Below are positions 50,905 through 59,955 of a stretch of DNA of 64,000 nt, piece by piece. Under the pieces are notes generated by a model. That model was not told the origin of the DNA, searched no databases, and saw nothing but the letters and a program-made list of their open reading frames with translations. This DNA is from Ruminococcus sp. 210702-SL.1.03 (lineage in GTDB: Bacteria > Bacillota > Clostridia > Oscillospirales > Ruminococcaceae): positions 272,472 through 336,471 of the forward strand of contig NZ_JAJCLZ010000001.1 in the NCBI RefSeq assembly GCF_020559915.1, in the 5' to 3' direction. Numbering within the stretch: position 1 is the stretch's first letter; each line of letters begins with the position of its first letter. A program made the translations under genes and the position numbers.

Positions 50905-51759
50905 ATGCCGCAGAATGATATTTCTGACAAAATAAAGTATTCATACAAGACCGAGAAGCACGACGCGACTTCCCTCGCGGTGTACAACGTCGGTCATGAG
51001 AAGTGCGCGCCATCGCATAGCTGGGGCGTGGGAGTTCGCAGCTGCTACCTTATCCACCACATAATCTCGGGCAAGGGCGTTTACCGCACGCCGCACGGCG
51101 AATTTGCCCTCGGCGCGGGCGACACTTTCCTCATCTACCCGAACACGCAGATCAGCTACGCCGCCGACGAGCAGCAGCCGTGGGAGTACTACTGGGTGGG
51201 CTTCGCGGGGGCGGACGCGGGGCTGATAATCGGGCAGACCGACTTCACGCCGGAGCAGCCTGTGATGCACGCCGTTTTTGGCAAAGAGCTTGCCCGCTCG
51301 CTGGAGCAGATCTGCCTTTACAGCTCTTCCCCCGCCGCCGCGAACATGAAGATGACGGGGCAGCTTTACCTGGCGCTCTCGCTGATAGTCGAGCGTTCCG
51401 CCGCAAAGTCCGAGAGCAGCCCCGCCCGCAAGTACGTTGATGAGGCGCGCAAGTACATCAGCTACAACTACTCCATCGCCATCACTGTGGAGGACATCGC
51501 CGCGTTCGTCGGGGTGAGCCGCGTAACGCTTTTCCGCGCGTTTACCGAGTGCGAGGGTCTGCCGCCGATAGAGTACTTAGCGCGGTTTCGCATAACGCAG
51601 GCGGCGCGGCTGCTGCGCGAAACGGCAATGAACGTTACGTCAGTCGCCTACTCGGTCGGCTTTGACGACAGACTGTACTTCTCGCGCGTGTTTAAAAAAT
51701 ACATGGGCGTATCCCCGAAAGAGTACGCCCGTAAATATTCTGCTGAGGGTCAATTGTAG
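50905..51759 (+). CDS. AraC-family transcriptional regulator
   Basis: 284 residues from ATG at 50905 (AGGAG upstream). N-terminal cupin-like sugar-binding domain (YLIHHIISGKGVYRTPHGEF, LGAGDTFLIYPNT) and a C-terminal double HTH with ITVEDIAAFVGVSRVTLFRAF and SVAYSVGFDDRLYFSRVFKKYMGVSPKEY (in parts). Probably regulates a carbohydrate pathway; no target operon is adjacent. Divergent from the HAD gene and convergent with, overlapping by 10 bp, the LCP gene. Confidence 0.92.
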   Translation: MPQNDISDKIKYSYKTEKHDATSLAVYNVGHEKCAPSHSWGVGVRSCYLIHHIISGKGVYRTPHGEFALGAGDTFLIYPNTQISYAADEQQPWEYYWVGFAGADAGLIIGQTDFTPEQPVMHAVFGKELARSLEQICLYSSSPAAANMKMTGQLYLALSLIVERSAAKSESSPARKYVDEARKYISYNYSIAITVEDIAAFVGVSRVTLFRAFTECEGLPPIEYLARFRITQAARLLRETAMNVTSVAYSVGFDDRLYFSRVFKKYMGVSPKEYARKYSAEGQL

Positions 51760-53126
51760 ATCTTCTTTTTGATCTCGCGCTGACAAGCGTCAAAATCGAG
51801 GTCGAGGGTGCTCTGCTCGTCGTGAGTGCCGTAATAATACGCACCCTCCTGCGGTATGCGAAGCTGCTGCATATCGTAATTCATCGAGAAAAGCAGCTTG
51901 TAGAACATAACATACATCTCGCCCTTGGTCATATTAGTGGTCAGCTCAGAGCAGCAAACTTTCATAAAATTATCCATCTTTAGCGGGCTGAGCGTTTTTG
52001 CCTGCGAAATTATTTTTGTGATAACGGTGCGCTGGCGCTGTGTACGCTCAAAATCAGCGTTGCCGACGTATCTCAAACGCGCGTAAGCGAGCGCCTGATT
52101 GCCGTTTAACAGCATATCGTCGCCGCCGTGGCTGAGGTAATCAGTGCCTTTTTTGTTGCCGAGGTACTTGTTCTGCTCCGCCATAGGGTCGGTCATGTAC
52201 TGCGCCTCGTCATCGGAAAGGTCAATGTTAATTCCGCCCACCGCGTCAACTATGTCGATAAACGAGAAAAAGCTGACGTACACGAATTTATCTACCGCAA
52301 CGTCAAAATTCTGCTCGATGGTATCCATCAGCAGCTCCGCGCCGCCGTAGGAGTACGCCGCGTTCAACTTAGCCCAGCCGTGGTCGGGTATCTCGACGTA
52401 GCAGTCACGCATCAGCGAGGTCATCGTCATCTGCTTTGTCTGCTTGTTTATCGAAAGAAGTATCATCGAGTCAGTTCTGCCGCGCTCGTTCTCATCGCGC
52501 GTGTCGCTGCCGATGAGCAGTATATTCGTAACGTTTTTGTCTGACATGGAAGCGTTCGTGACCAGCCGCTCGCCGGTATCTACCGAGTTCACAAGCCAAA
52601 TGTAGCGGAAGATAAGCAGCTGCAAAAGCAGCACAAGCACGAGCAGTACCACAAACACGCCCTTGAAAAACTTCTTTACGGCGCTGCCGCCCGAAAGCTC
52701 TTTTTTGCCCTTTTTGGAATTGGCGTAGCTGTTCTTTTTGCCGAACTCGATGTTCTCGCTCTCGCGCTTTTTCTTAGCGGCAGGCTCGTAGCGCTTAGGG
52801 TCTGCCTGAACGCGGCGGTACTGCGGCTTACCCTGCGGCTGACGGCGGGGTGCGCGCTGACTTCCCTGCCGCGGCTGAGAATGCGCCTGCCTGCCGTACT
52901 CCTGCTGCGATTCGCTGTACTGCCGCAGATATGCGTCCTGATACGCCTGACGGGCGGCGTCGCGCTTTGCCTGCTCTATCGCGGCAAGCTCTTCCTCAGA
53001 ATAAAAGCGCAGATCTTCGCCATCGTCGTCATCATAATTTGTATTATCCATGCTCTGGTATTTTTTTAGCTGCTGCTCGTACATCTGCTGATATACGTCG
53101 CTTTGGCCGTTTTTCTTTTTCTTCAT
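51750..53126 (-). CDS. LytR-CpsA-Psr family cell-wall ligase
   Basis: 458 residues from ATG at 53126 (AAGGATG upstream). A Gln/Arg/Tyr-rich cytoplasmic tail (about 15-155), one membrane segment (about 170-192), and the extracellular LCP domain with ILLIGSDTRDENERGRTDSMIL, SLMRDCYVEIPDHGWAKLNAAY and DIVDAVGGINIDL. LCP enzymes attach lipid-linked glycopolymers to peptidoglycan. galE lies divergently upstream. Confidence 0.92.
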   Translation of the reverse strand: MKKKKNGQSDVYQQMYEQQLKKYQSMDNTNYDDDDGEDLRFYSEEELAAIEQAKRDAARQAYQDAYLRQYSESQQEYGRQAHSQPRQGSQRAPRRQPQGKPQYRRVQADPKRYEPAAKKKRESENIEFGKKNSYANSKKGKKELSGGSAVKKFFKGVFVVLLVLVLLLQLLIFRYIWLVNSVDTGERLVTNASMSDKNVTNILLIGSDTRDENERGRTDSMILLSINKQTKQMTMTSLMRDCYVEIPDHGWAKLNAAYSYGGAELLMDTIEQNFDVAVDKFVYVSFFSFIDIVDAVGGINIDLSDDEAQYMTDPMAEQNKYLGNKKGTDYLSHGGDDMLLNGNQALAYARLRYVGNADFERTQRQRTVITKIISQAKTLSPLKMDNFMKVCCSELTTNMTKGEMYVMFYKLLFSMNYDMQQLRIPQEGAYYYGTHDEQSTLDLDFDACQREIKKKIYN

Positions 53127-53207
53127 AAAAAAATACATCCTTAAAATTTTTTCACAAGTAAGCAGGCTTGAAGGCTTGAGGGTGCGCAAAAAGACCCTGC
53201 TCTTTAT

Positions 53208-53236
53208 ATTATAGTACGAAATCGGCGAAATGTCAA
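53208..53236 (-). promoter_or_regulatory. Promoter of the LCP gene
   Basis: Minus-strand TTGACA (53236-53231), 17-bp spacer, TATAAT (53213-53208). Confidence 0.85.
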
Positions 53237-53340
53237 ACTCTTTGCCGCAATTCTCAGAAATTCGTCACAATTTAGGCACGCGAACAGTGCAAAGATCGGC
53301 GTGTGAAACAAAAATCCATATATTTTGAAACAAATCAAGC

Positions 53341-53369
53341 TTGAAATCGGCGGAAATGTGTGGTATAAT
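53341..53369 (+). promoter_or_regulatory. galE promoter
   Basis: TTGAAA (53341), 17-bp spacer, TATAAT (53364). Confidence 0.83.
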
Positions 53370-53442
53370 GAGTACAGTAAAAGGATCATGACCTACCGAC
53401 CCGCCGAAACAAAACGCACGGGTCAAGAAAGGAAGGCTTATT

Positions 53443-54456
53443 ATGGCAAATATTCTGGTAACCGGCGGCGCAGGATTCATCGGAAGCCACACCTGCGTAG
53501 AGCTGCTCGAGGCAGGCCACAGCATAGTAGTAGTGGACAACTTCTCTAACTCGAAGCCCGAGGCGCTCAAAAGAATAAAGAAAATTACAGGAAAAGATTT
53601 TAAATTCTACCAGCTCGACATTCTCGATCTGGAAGCGCTAGATAAGGTTTTCAAGGAAAACAAGATCGACGCAGTTATACATTTCGCGGGTCTGAAAGCT
53701 GTCGGCGAATCGGTGCAGAAGCCCGTGGAGTACTACCACAACAACATCACAGGCACGCTGATGCTGATAAAGGCGATGCGCGAAAACGGCTGCAAGAAGA
53801 TAGTTTTCTCCTCCTCGGCGACGGTTTACGGCGTGAACAACCCCGTGCCCTACGTAGAAACTATGCCGACAAACTCCTCGACCAACCCCTATGGCTACAC
53901 TAAGGTCATGATCGAGCAGATACTCAAGGACGTTTGCGTTGCGGACGACGAGTGGGCGGTTTCGCTGCTGAGATATTTCAACCCCATCGGCGCGCACAAG
54001 AGCGGTCTGCTGGGCGAAGACCCCAACGGCATACCGAACAACCTCTTCCCCTACATCGCGCAGGTGGCTGTCGGCAAGCGCGAGTACCTCGGCGTTTTCG
54101 GCAACGACTATGACACCCCCGACGGAACGGGCGTGCGCGACTACATCCACGTTATGGACCTTGCGAAGGGACATCTCTGCGCGGTAGACTACGTTCTGGC
54201 GCACAAGGGCGTTGAGGCTGTAAACCTCGGCACAGGCAAAGGCTCGAGCGTTTTCGACGTGCTGCACGCGTTTGAAAAGGCTTGCGGCAAGGAGCTGCCC
54301 TACAAGATAATGCCCCGCCGCGCAGGCGACATCGCATGGTGCTACGCCAACACCGACAAGGCGAAGGAGCTTTTCGGCTGGACGGCGCAGTACGACCTTG
54401 ACGAAATGGCGGCCGACGGCTGGAATTTCACCAAGAACAATCCTAACGGACTTTGA
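53443..54456 (+). CDS. galE: UDP-glucose 4-epimerase
   Basis: 337 residues. NAD-binding GGAGFIGSHTCVEL at 8-21, FSSSATVYG near 125, and the catalytic YGYTK near 149-153; SVFDVLHAFEKACGKELPYK and RRAGDIAWCYANTDKA fit GalE. Interconverts UDP-glucose and UDP-galactose for galactose use or envelope glycans. Monocistronic. Confidence 0.96.
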   Translation: MANILVTGGAGFIGSHTCVELLEAGHSIVVVDNFSNSKPEALKRIKKITGKDFKFYQLDILDLEALDKVFKENKIDAVIHFAGLKAVGESVQKPVEYYHNNITGTLMLIKAMRENGCKKIVFSSSATVYGVNNPVPYVETMPTNSSTNPYGYTKVMIEQILKDVCVADDEWAVSLLRYFNPIGAHKSGLLGEDPNGIPNNLFPYIAQVAVGKREYLGVFGNDYDTPDGTGVRDYIHVMDLAKGHLCAVDYVLAHKGVEAVNLGTGKGSSVFDVLHAFEKACGKELPYKIMPRRAGDIAWCYANTDKAKELFGWTAQYDLDEMAADGWNFTKNNPNGL

Positions 54457-54466
54457 TCTGAATCGA

Positions 54467-54508
54467 ATAAAAAAGGCAGTACCGTTCATTGAGCGGCACT
54501 GCCTTTTT
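54467..54508. terminator. Bidirectional terminator between galE and the lipoprotein gene
   Basis: AAAAAAGGCAGT/ACTGCCTTTTTT stem: an A run on one side, a T run on the other. Confidence 0.87.
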
Positions 54509-54510
54509 TG

Positions 54511-55599
54511 TTATTTATTGAGAGTGACGTTTACCCAGTTTACGAGGTCTACGAACGTTTCTCGGCTGAGCACAGAGAAATATTTGTTGCCGCCGCCGTC
54601 TTTATCGAGCTGAAAATCGGTGAAGCAGTAGCCATCTGACGAGAGAGTCATGGTGCGCGGCTGACCGCTTTGCAGACCAAGCGTGAATTGGATATAGTCG
54701 GCATTATCGTCTTTTGTTGGCACAGAAGCGGAATTTTCTCTGCCAAACGAAGCTATGAGCGTTTCCAACTCAGAGTAATCTTTAGAGCCGAAAATATAGC
54801 TTTCGCCGTACTCGCCGCCGATCTTCAAGCTGACGAATCCGTAAGCCGCCTCGTACACGCAAAAGTTGTAATATTTATCAAAAGTGATATAATATGTGCC
54901 CGCCGCCGAAACAGCCTTGTACACCGCCTCAAACTTGCGCGAAGTCTTGATCTCAGACTTATCGGCAGGTTTCGCGGATGTCCACACGGTATCATAGATC
55001 GGCGCGCCGTCAAGCTGCATTATATAAGTGCTTTTCGCATCGGATCCGCTGCTTTCATCGGCGGCCTGCGGAGCAAAAGTTATGCGCGAGCCATCGAAAT
55101 CGCCGATGTCAACGAGCTGAGCGCCGTTCGCGTCCGCCTGAAAATACGCCGTTTCGCCGCTTTCGTACTTCAATTGCAAAATACCGGGTGAAACTGCCGA
55201 GATATTCTTGATATTTGCTGCGTCAAGAAGCACATTGCCCGACCGGTCAAGCAAGCCATAATGTGAATCATCTGTATAGATATAGTAAATATCATTGAAG
55301 CAAGCGGTGCATTTGTAGTCGGAAAACGGCTGATCTTTCGGCTCAACGAGGGTAGCAGCCGCATCAAAACTCGTGTAAACGGGCTTTGCAAGCATATCCG
55401 AATCGCCGTATTGATCAAGAAATTCAGGATATTTATATGACTTTAGTTGAATATCGCCATTCTGATGAGCCGCACTTTCCGTACGCGAAGTGCCCCCCAG
55501 CGAGGAATCGCCCTTGCCGCTGCCATTACAGCCCGCCGCGCCGAGAGCCATCACCGCTGCTGCCGCGACCAGCGCCGCCTTTCGCTTAAAATTTATCAT
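54511..55599 (-). CDS. Lipoprotein of unknown function
   Basis: 362 residues from ATG at 55599, preceded by AAAGGTGG. Lipoprotein signal with lipobox GAAGC; mature Cys at about 24. The mature part starts with a Ser/Gly linker, then beta-rich sequence with many aromatic residues; IYYIYTDDSHYGLLDRSGNVLLDA resembles WG-type repeats. Function unknown. Transcribed towards the galE terminator. Confidence 0.8.
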   Translation of the reverse strand: MINFKRKAALVAAAAVMALGAAGCNGSGKGDSSLGGTSRTESAAHQNGDIQLKSYKYPEFLDQYGDSDMLAKPVYTSFDAAATLVEPKDQPFSDYKCTACFNDIYYIYTDDSHYGLLDRSGNVLLDAANIKNISAVSPGILQLKYESGETAYFQADANGAQLVDIGDFDGSRITFAPQAADESSGSDAKSTYIMQLDGAPIYDTVWTSAKPADKSEIKTSRKFEAVYKAVSAAGTYYITFDKYYNFCVYEAAYGFVSLKIGGEYGESYIFGSKDYSELETLIASFGRENSASVPTKDDNADYIQFTLGLQSGQPRTMTLSSDGYCFTDFQLDKDGGGNKYFSVLSRETFVDLVNWVNVTLNK

Positions 55600-55677
55600 A
55601 AAACCACCTTTTCTTTCATGTCGAAACACATTATTATTATATCACATGGCAAAGATTTTTTCAAGTCTTTTTACAAG

Positions 55678-55691
55678 CGAAATCGTTTTCG
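55678..55691. promoter_or_regulatory. LacI/CcpA-type operator before the beta-mannosidase gene
   Basis: CGAAATCGTTTTCG: 14 bp with central CG, 12 of 14 positions symmetric, 23 bp upstream of the -35 box. Related to the GAAANCGNTTTC pattern bound by LacI-family regulators, including CcpA. Confidence 0.45.
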
Positions 55692-55714
55692 ATGTAAATT
55701 CGGCAGCATTTGTA

Positions 55715-55743
55715 TTGACACTCGCGGCTAAATAAGGTATAAT
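55715..55743 (+). promoter_or_regulatory. Beta-mannosidase promoter
   Basis: TTGACA (55715), 17-bp spacer, TATAAT (55738). Confidence 0.87.
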
Positions 55744-55788
55744 AAAAGCAGCCGCGTGAAAGCGGCGTTCCCGAAAGGATAGGATATA

Positions 55789-58251
55789 ATGAAGATCACA
55801 CAGAATCTGGATAAAAACTGGACGATGCGGACGGAAAAATACGGCACGCTCCCCTGCAAAGTGCCGTGTTCGCTGTACTCAGTGCTGCTCGACAACAAAA
55901 AGATCCCCGACCCGTACTACCGCGAGAACGAGTACATCTCCACGCCGCTGAGCGACATGGACTGCGAGATTTCGACCGAGTTTGAATGCTCTGACGAGCT
56001 GCTAGCCGCCGAGAGGAAGATACTCAGCTTCGGCGGCATCGACACAATTTCGGAGATTTTCGTAAACGGCGTTAAAGTCGGCGAGAGCGACAATATGCAC
56101 TGCGCGCTGAAAATCGACATATCGGGCGTGATAAAAAAGCACAATATGATAACTGTAAAGATCACCTCGCCGACGAAAATAATCGCACAAATGCAGCAAA
56201 ACCGCCCCCTTTGGGGCGTTGCATCGACGATGGCGGGTTACCCGCATATGCGCAAAGCGCACTGTATGTTCGGCTGGGATTGGGGCCCGAAGCTGCCCGA
56301 CATGGGCATTTGGAGAAGCGTTGAGCTGACGGCTGTCAACGGCGCACTCATCACCGATACACGCATTTCTCAACGGCACAGCGAAAATTTCGTGAACGTT
56401 GATATTTTCGTTAATTCAGATTTTGAATTTGGCAGATGTAAAGTTACTATCACATCGCCGGATAGAGAAACATTCACCGCAGAAAGCAACGCAAATGCAG
56501 CATCTGCAAGCGTTTCAATAGGTATTTCCGACCCGCAGATTTGGTGGGCAAACGGTCTTGGCAAACAACCGCTTTATAACGTAGTTACCGAAATTTTCGA
56601 TAAAAATGGCGTTAAAACTGACGAAAAGCGCGAGCGTATCGGTCTGCGAACGCTCATTATCAGCCGCGACAAGGACGAATGGGGCGAAGAATTTTGCTTT
56701 AAGCTCAACGGCGAAAAGGTTTTCGCTATGGGTGCAAACTACATTCCCGAAGATCAGCTGATCGCGCGACGCTCAGAAAAGCGCACGCGCCGGCTTCTTG
56801 AGGACTGTGCGGCGGCAAATTACAACACGATACGCGTGTGGGGCGGCGGTTTTTACCCTGACGATTGGTTTTACGACATCTGCGACGAGCTCGGTCTGAT
56901 AGTTTGGCAGGATTTTATGTTTGCCTGCTCGGCTTATCTCCTTACGAAAACGTTTAAGAAATCGGTGCGCGAGGAGGTACGTCAGAACGTTCTTCGCCTG
57001 CGAAATCACGCTTCGCTGGGTCTGTGGTGCGGCAACAACGAGATCGAATCAGCGTGGGAGGGCTGGGGTCTGCCCGACGATCCGCAGGCAAAAGCTGATT
57101 ATCTGACTATTTTTGAGAACATCATTCCGCAAATTCTCGCCAAAACAGATCCTGAAACTTCGTATCACCCTTCGTCACCGTCATCGGGCGGAGGTTTCAA
57201 GCAGTCGTCCTCCAACCACGCGGGCGACATGCACTACTGGGATATTTGGCATAATTTGAAGCCTATTGAGGATTTTAGGAAATATTACTATCGTTTTTGC
57301 TCGGAATACGGCTTTGAGTCAGTGCCGGCGCTGAAAACGATGCTGACCATTGCCGACCCCGCGCGCGGCGACCTCGACCTCATGTCGCCCGTGATGGAGG
57401 CGCACCAAAAATGCGAACAGGGCAACGAAAAACTCATGTTTTACCTCGCGCAAATGGTGCGCTACCCCTACGATTTTGCGCAGCTCATCTACTCGTCGCA
57501 GCTTTTGCAGGCGGACTGCATTCGTTCAAGTGTCGAGCATATGCGGCGGGCACGCGGACGGTGCATGGGTTCGCTGTATTGGCAGGTCAATGACTCCAAT
57601 CCTGTAATTTCTTGGTCGAGTGTTGATTATTTCGGTCGCTGGAAAGCGCTTCATTATTATGCGAAACGTTTTTACGCGCCCGTTCTGCTCTCGCTGAATG
57701 ATTCTGACATTTCTGCGTTGAAATTCAACATTTCCAACGAAACTCTCTCGTCGGTTTCGGGCGAAGTGTATTGGGATCTGCGCGATAACAAGTCCGAAAT
57801 TCTGGACAGCGGACATTTTGCGGCAAACGTAAACGCTATGTCTGCCTGCGGTTTCGCGCCTGTAGACCTTAGCAAACTGCTCTCCACCGAGCATGACAAG
57901 CGCACGCGCTATATCGAATACAGATTGGAGATCGGCGGAAAGACTGTCAGCCGCGGAAGCACGCTGTTCACTCGGCCGAAAACGTTTGAGTTTATTCGTC
58001 CGAATATTGAAATTTATGCCAAAGATATTGGCGATAGTTGGAAAATCACGCTTAAAAGCGACGTTTTTACCAAGTCTGTCTGCCTTGATCTTACAGACCG
58101 CGACGCCGTTTTCGACGACAACTGGTTCGACATTCACGGCGATGAAGTACGCGTAAACCTCTGCAAATCCCGCGTTTCCGCGCCTTTTCTAAGCACGGAC
58201 GAACTTCTCGAAAAGCTGACCGTGCGAAGCTGCTTCTTTGAATTAAAATAA
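55789..58251 (+). CDS. Beta-mannosidase, GH2 family
   Basis: 820 residues. N-terminal galactose-binding-like domain (GGIDTISEIFVNGVKVGES near 82-100), Ig-like linker and TIM barrel. The acid/base Glu418 is in CGNNEIESAW and the nucleophile Glu506 in SEYGFES; GYPHMRKAHCMFGWDWGPK is a beta-mannosidase hallmark. No signal peptide, so it hydrolyses imported mannosyl oligosaccharides in the cytoplasm, as in gut or rumen mannan users. Monocistronic, with LacI-type operators at both ends. Confidence 0.95.
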   Translation: MKITQNLDKNWTMRTEKYGTLPCKVPCSLYSVLLDNKKIPDPYYRENEYISTPLSDMDCEISTEFECSDELLAAERKILSFGGIDTISEIFVNGVKVGESDNMHCALKIDISGVIKKHNMITVKITSPTKIIAQMQQNRPLWGVASTMAGYPHMRKAHCMFGWDWGPKLPDMGIWRSVELTAVNGALITDTRISQRHSENFVNVDIFVNSDFEFGRCKVTITSPDRETFTAESNANAASASVSIGISDPQIWWANGLGKQPLYNVVTEIFDKNGVKTDEKRERIGLRTLIISRDKDEWGEEFCFKLNGEKVFAMGANYIPEDQLIARRSEKRTRRLLEDCAAANYNTIRVWGGGFYPDDWFYDICDELGLIVWQDFMFACSAYLLTKTFKKSVREEVRQNVLRLRNHASLGLWCGNNEIESAWEGWGLPDDPQAKADYLTIFENIIPQILAKTDPETSYHPSSPSSGGGFKQSSSNHAGDMHYWDIWHNLKPIEDFRKYYYRFCSEYGFESVPALKTMLTIADPARGDLDLMSPVMEAHQKCEQGNEKLMFYLAQMVRYPYDFAQLIYSSQLLQADCIRSSVEHMRRARGRCMGSLYWQVNDSNPVISWSSVDYFGRWKALHYYAKRFYAPVLLSLNDSDISALKFNISNETLSSVSGEVYWDLRDNKSEILDSGHFAANVNAMSACGFAPVDLSKLLSTEHDKRTRYIEYRLEIGGKTVSRGSTLFTRPKTFEFIRPNIEIYAKDIGDSWKITLKSDVFTKSVCLDLTDRDAVFDDNWFDIHGDEVRVNLCKSRVSAPFLSTDELLEKLTVRSCFFELK

Positions 58252-58271
58252 TTGCGAAAACGTTTAAGCAA
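58252..58271. promoter_or_regulatory. LacI-type operator after the beta-mannosidase gene
   Basis: TTGCGAAAACGTTTAAGCAA begins right after the TAA stop. 16 of 20 positions are symmetric around AAACGTTT. Same GAAANCG core as the site at 55678. It lies between the stop and the terminator, so it could bind a loop partner or be a relic. Confidence 0.45.
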
Positions 58272-58275
58272 ATTC

Positions 58276-58308
58276 CGTCCCGATTACTGATCGGGACGAT
58301 TTTTTTTG
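58276..58308 (+). terminator. Beta-mannosidase terminator
   Basis: CGTCCCGAT/ATCGGGACG stem followed by ATTTTTTTT. Confidence 0.87.
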
Positions 58309-58318
58309 CAAAAAGCAC

Positions 58319-58369
58319 TTTACAAACGCGAACATATGTGCTATAATAGTTTTAAAGAACATTTGTTCG
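58319..58369 (+). promoter_or_regulatory. SOS promoter with two LexA boxes
   Basis: TTTACA (58319), 17-bp spacer, TATAAT (58342). A perfect Firmicutes LexA core GAAC-ATTT-GTTC lies at 58357-58368, just after the -10, and a degenerate copy CGAACATATGTGC at 58329-58341 inside the spacer. Strong support for DNA-damage control. Confidence 0.83.
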
Positions 58370-58398
58370 TATAGATATTTAACTGATTTTTGTGTATT

Positions 58399-59907
58399 AT
58401 GGAGAATATCAACAGAGTTTACATTGCTATCGACCTAAAAAGTTTTTACGCGAGCGTGGAGTGCGTTGCCCGCGGGCTGAACCCGATGACCACCAACCTC
58501 GTTGTCGCAGACGGCGGCCGAACTGAAAAAACTATCTGTCTTGCGGTGTCGCCCTCGCTGAAATCTTACGGTATAAGCGGGCGGGCGCGGCTTTTCGAGG
58601 TCATCGAGCGTGTTGCGGAGATCAACGCGCTGAGGAAAAGTTCGGCAAAAATCGAAAAATTCAGCGGCAGTTCGTTCGTCAACCCCGAGGTCGCCGCCGA
58701 CCCCTCTCTAGAGCTGGGTTACATCACCGCCCCGCCGCAAATGGCGCGCTACATGGCGGTCAGCACGCAGATCTTCAAGATCTACCTGCGCTACGTTTCG
58801 GCGGCGGACATTCTCGTCTACTCGATTGACGAGGTCTTCATCGACGCTACGGGCTACCTCGCGGTCTACGGCGGCACGGCGCACGAACTGGCGATGAAAA
58901 TGATACGCGATGTGCTGCGCGAAACGGGCATTACCGCCACCGCCGGCATCGGCACAAATATGTACCTTTGCAAGGTCGCAATGGATATTGTTGCCAAACA
59001 TATGCCAGCCGACGCCGACGGTGTGCGCATAGCCGAGCTGGACGAGCGCAGCTACCGCCTCCTGCTTTGGAACCACCGCCCGCTCACTGATTTTTGGCGG
59101 CTGGGGCGCGGCTACGCGAAAAAGCTTGAGTCGATTGGGCTGAACACGATGGGCGACATCGCGCGGTTTTCGCTGACGAACGAGGAGCACCTCTACCGCC
59201 TTTTCGGGGTCAATGCCGAACTTCTCATAGACCACGCGTGGGGCTGGGAGCCTTGCACCATCGCCGACGTGAAAGCATACGTTCCCGAGAGCAAGAGCGT
59301 CAGCACTGGGCAGGTGCTGCACACCCCCTACGATTGCGAGAAAACGCGGCTGATAGTGCGCGAAATGGCGGATATGCTCTCGCTCGACCTCGTTGACAAG
59401 GGACTGACCACCGACCAGATAGTACTGACCGTGGGGTACGACGTGCAGAACTTGCGGTGCGACGCGCTGGGCGGCAGTTTTCGCGGCGAGATAGTTACCG
59501 ACGCTTACGGTCGCAAACTGCCGAAACAGGCGCACGGCACACTTTCGCTCGGCAGGCACACCGCCTCCACGCGCGCCATTACCGATGCCGCGCTCGCGCT
59601 TTTCGACCGCATAATCGACCCTACGCTGCTGACCCGCCGTATCTGCGTCGTCGCGGGCAGGGTGCTGCGCGAGGAGGATATTCCTGAAAGCGAGGAGTGC
59701 GAACAGCTCGACTTTTTCACCGACGCCGCCGAGGAAGAGCGCCGCCGCGGGCAGTCCGCCGCCGAGGAGCGCGAGAAGCGCCGTCAGCAGGCGATATTAA
59801 AAATACAAAAACGCTTTGGCAAAAACGCCATTTTCAAGGGCATGAATTTGCAGGAGGGCGCTACCACCATCGCCCGAAACGGGCAGATCGGCGGGCACAA
59901 GGCGTAA
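58399..59907 (+). CDS. Y-family DNA polymerase, UmuC/DinB-like
   Basis: 502 residues from ATG at 58399. The polymerase palm has IDLKSFYASVECVARG (catalytic Asp) near 10-25 and YSIDEVFIDATGY with the Asp-Glu pair near 143-155; TAGIGTNMYLCKVAMDIVAKH is the HhH/thumb region. The fingers part is longer than DinB, closer to the UmuC/ImpB branch of Firmicutes. Translesion synthesis. Promoter carries LexA boxes; no umuD is adjacent. Confidence 0.92.
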   Translation: MENINRVYIAIDLKSFYASVECVARGLNPMTTNLVVADGGRTEKTICLAVSPSLKSYGISGRARLFEVIERVAEINALRKSSAKIEKFSGSSFVNPEVAADPSLELGYITAPPQMARYMAVSTQIFKIYLRYVSAADILVYSIDEVFIDATGYLAVYGGTAHELAMKMIRDVLRETGITATAGIGTNMYLCKVAMDIVAKHMPADADGVRIAELDERSYRLLLWNHRPLTDFWRLGRGYAKKLESIGLNTMGDIARFSLTNEEHLYRLFGVNAELLIDHAWGWEPCTIADVKAYVPESKSVSTGQVLHTPYDCEKTRLIVREMADMLSLDLVDKGLTTDQIVLTVGYDVQNLRCDALGGSFRGEIVTDAYGRKLPKQAHGTLSLGRHTASTRAITDAALALFDRIIDPTLLTRRICVVAGRVLREEDIPESEECEQLDFFTDAAEEERRRGQSAAEEREKRRQQAILKIQKRFGKNAIFKGMNLQEGATTIARNGQIGGHKA

Positions 59908-59918
59908 ATAGACAAAAA

Positions 59919-59950
59919 GATCCGCAGCGGAGATTATCTGCTGCGGATGA
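59919..59950. terminator. Bidirectional terminator between polymerase and secDF
   Basis: ATCCGCAGC/GCTGCGGAT stem followed by GATTTTTTT. Confidence 0.83.
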
Positions 59951-59955
59951 TTTTT

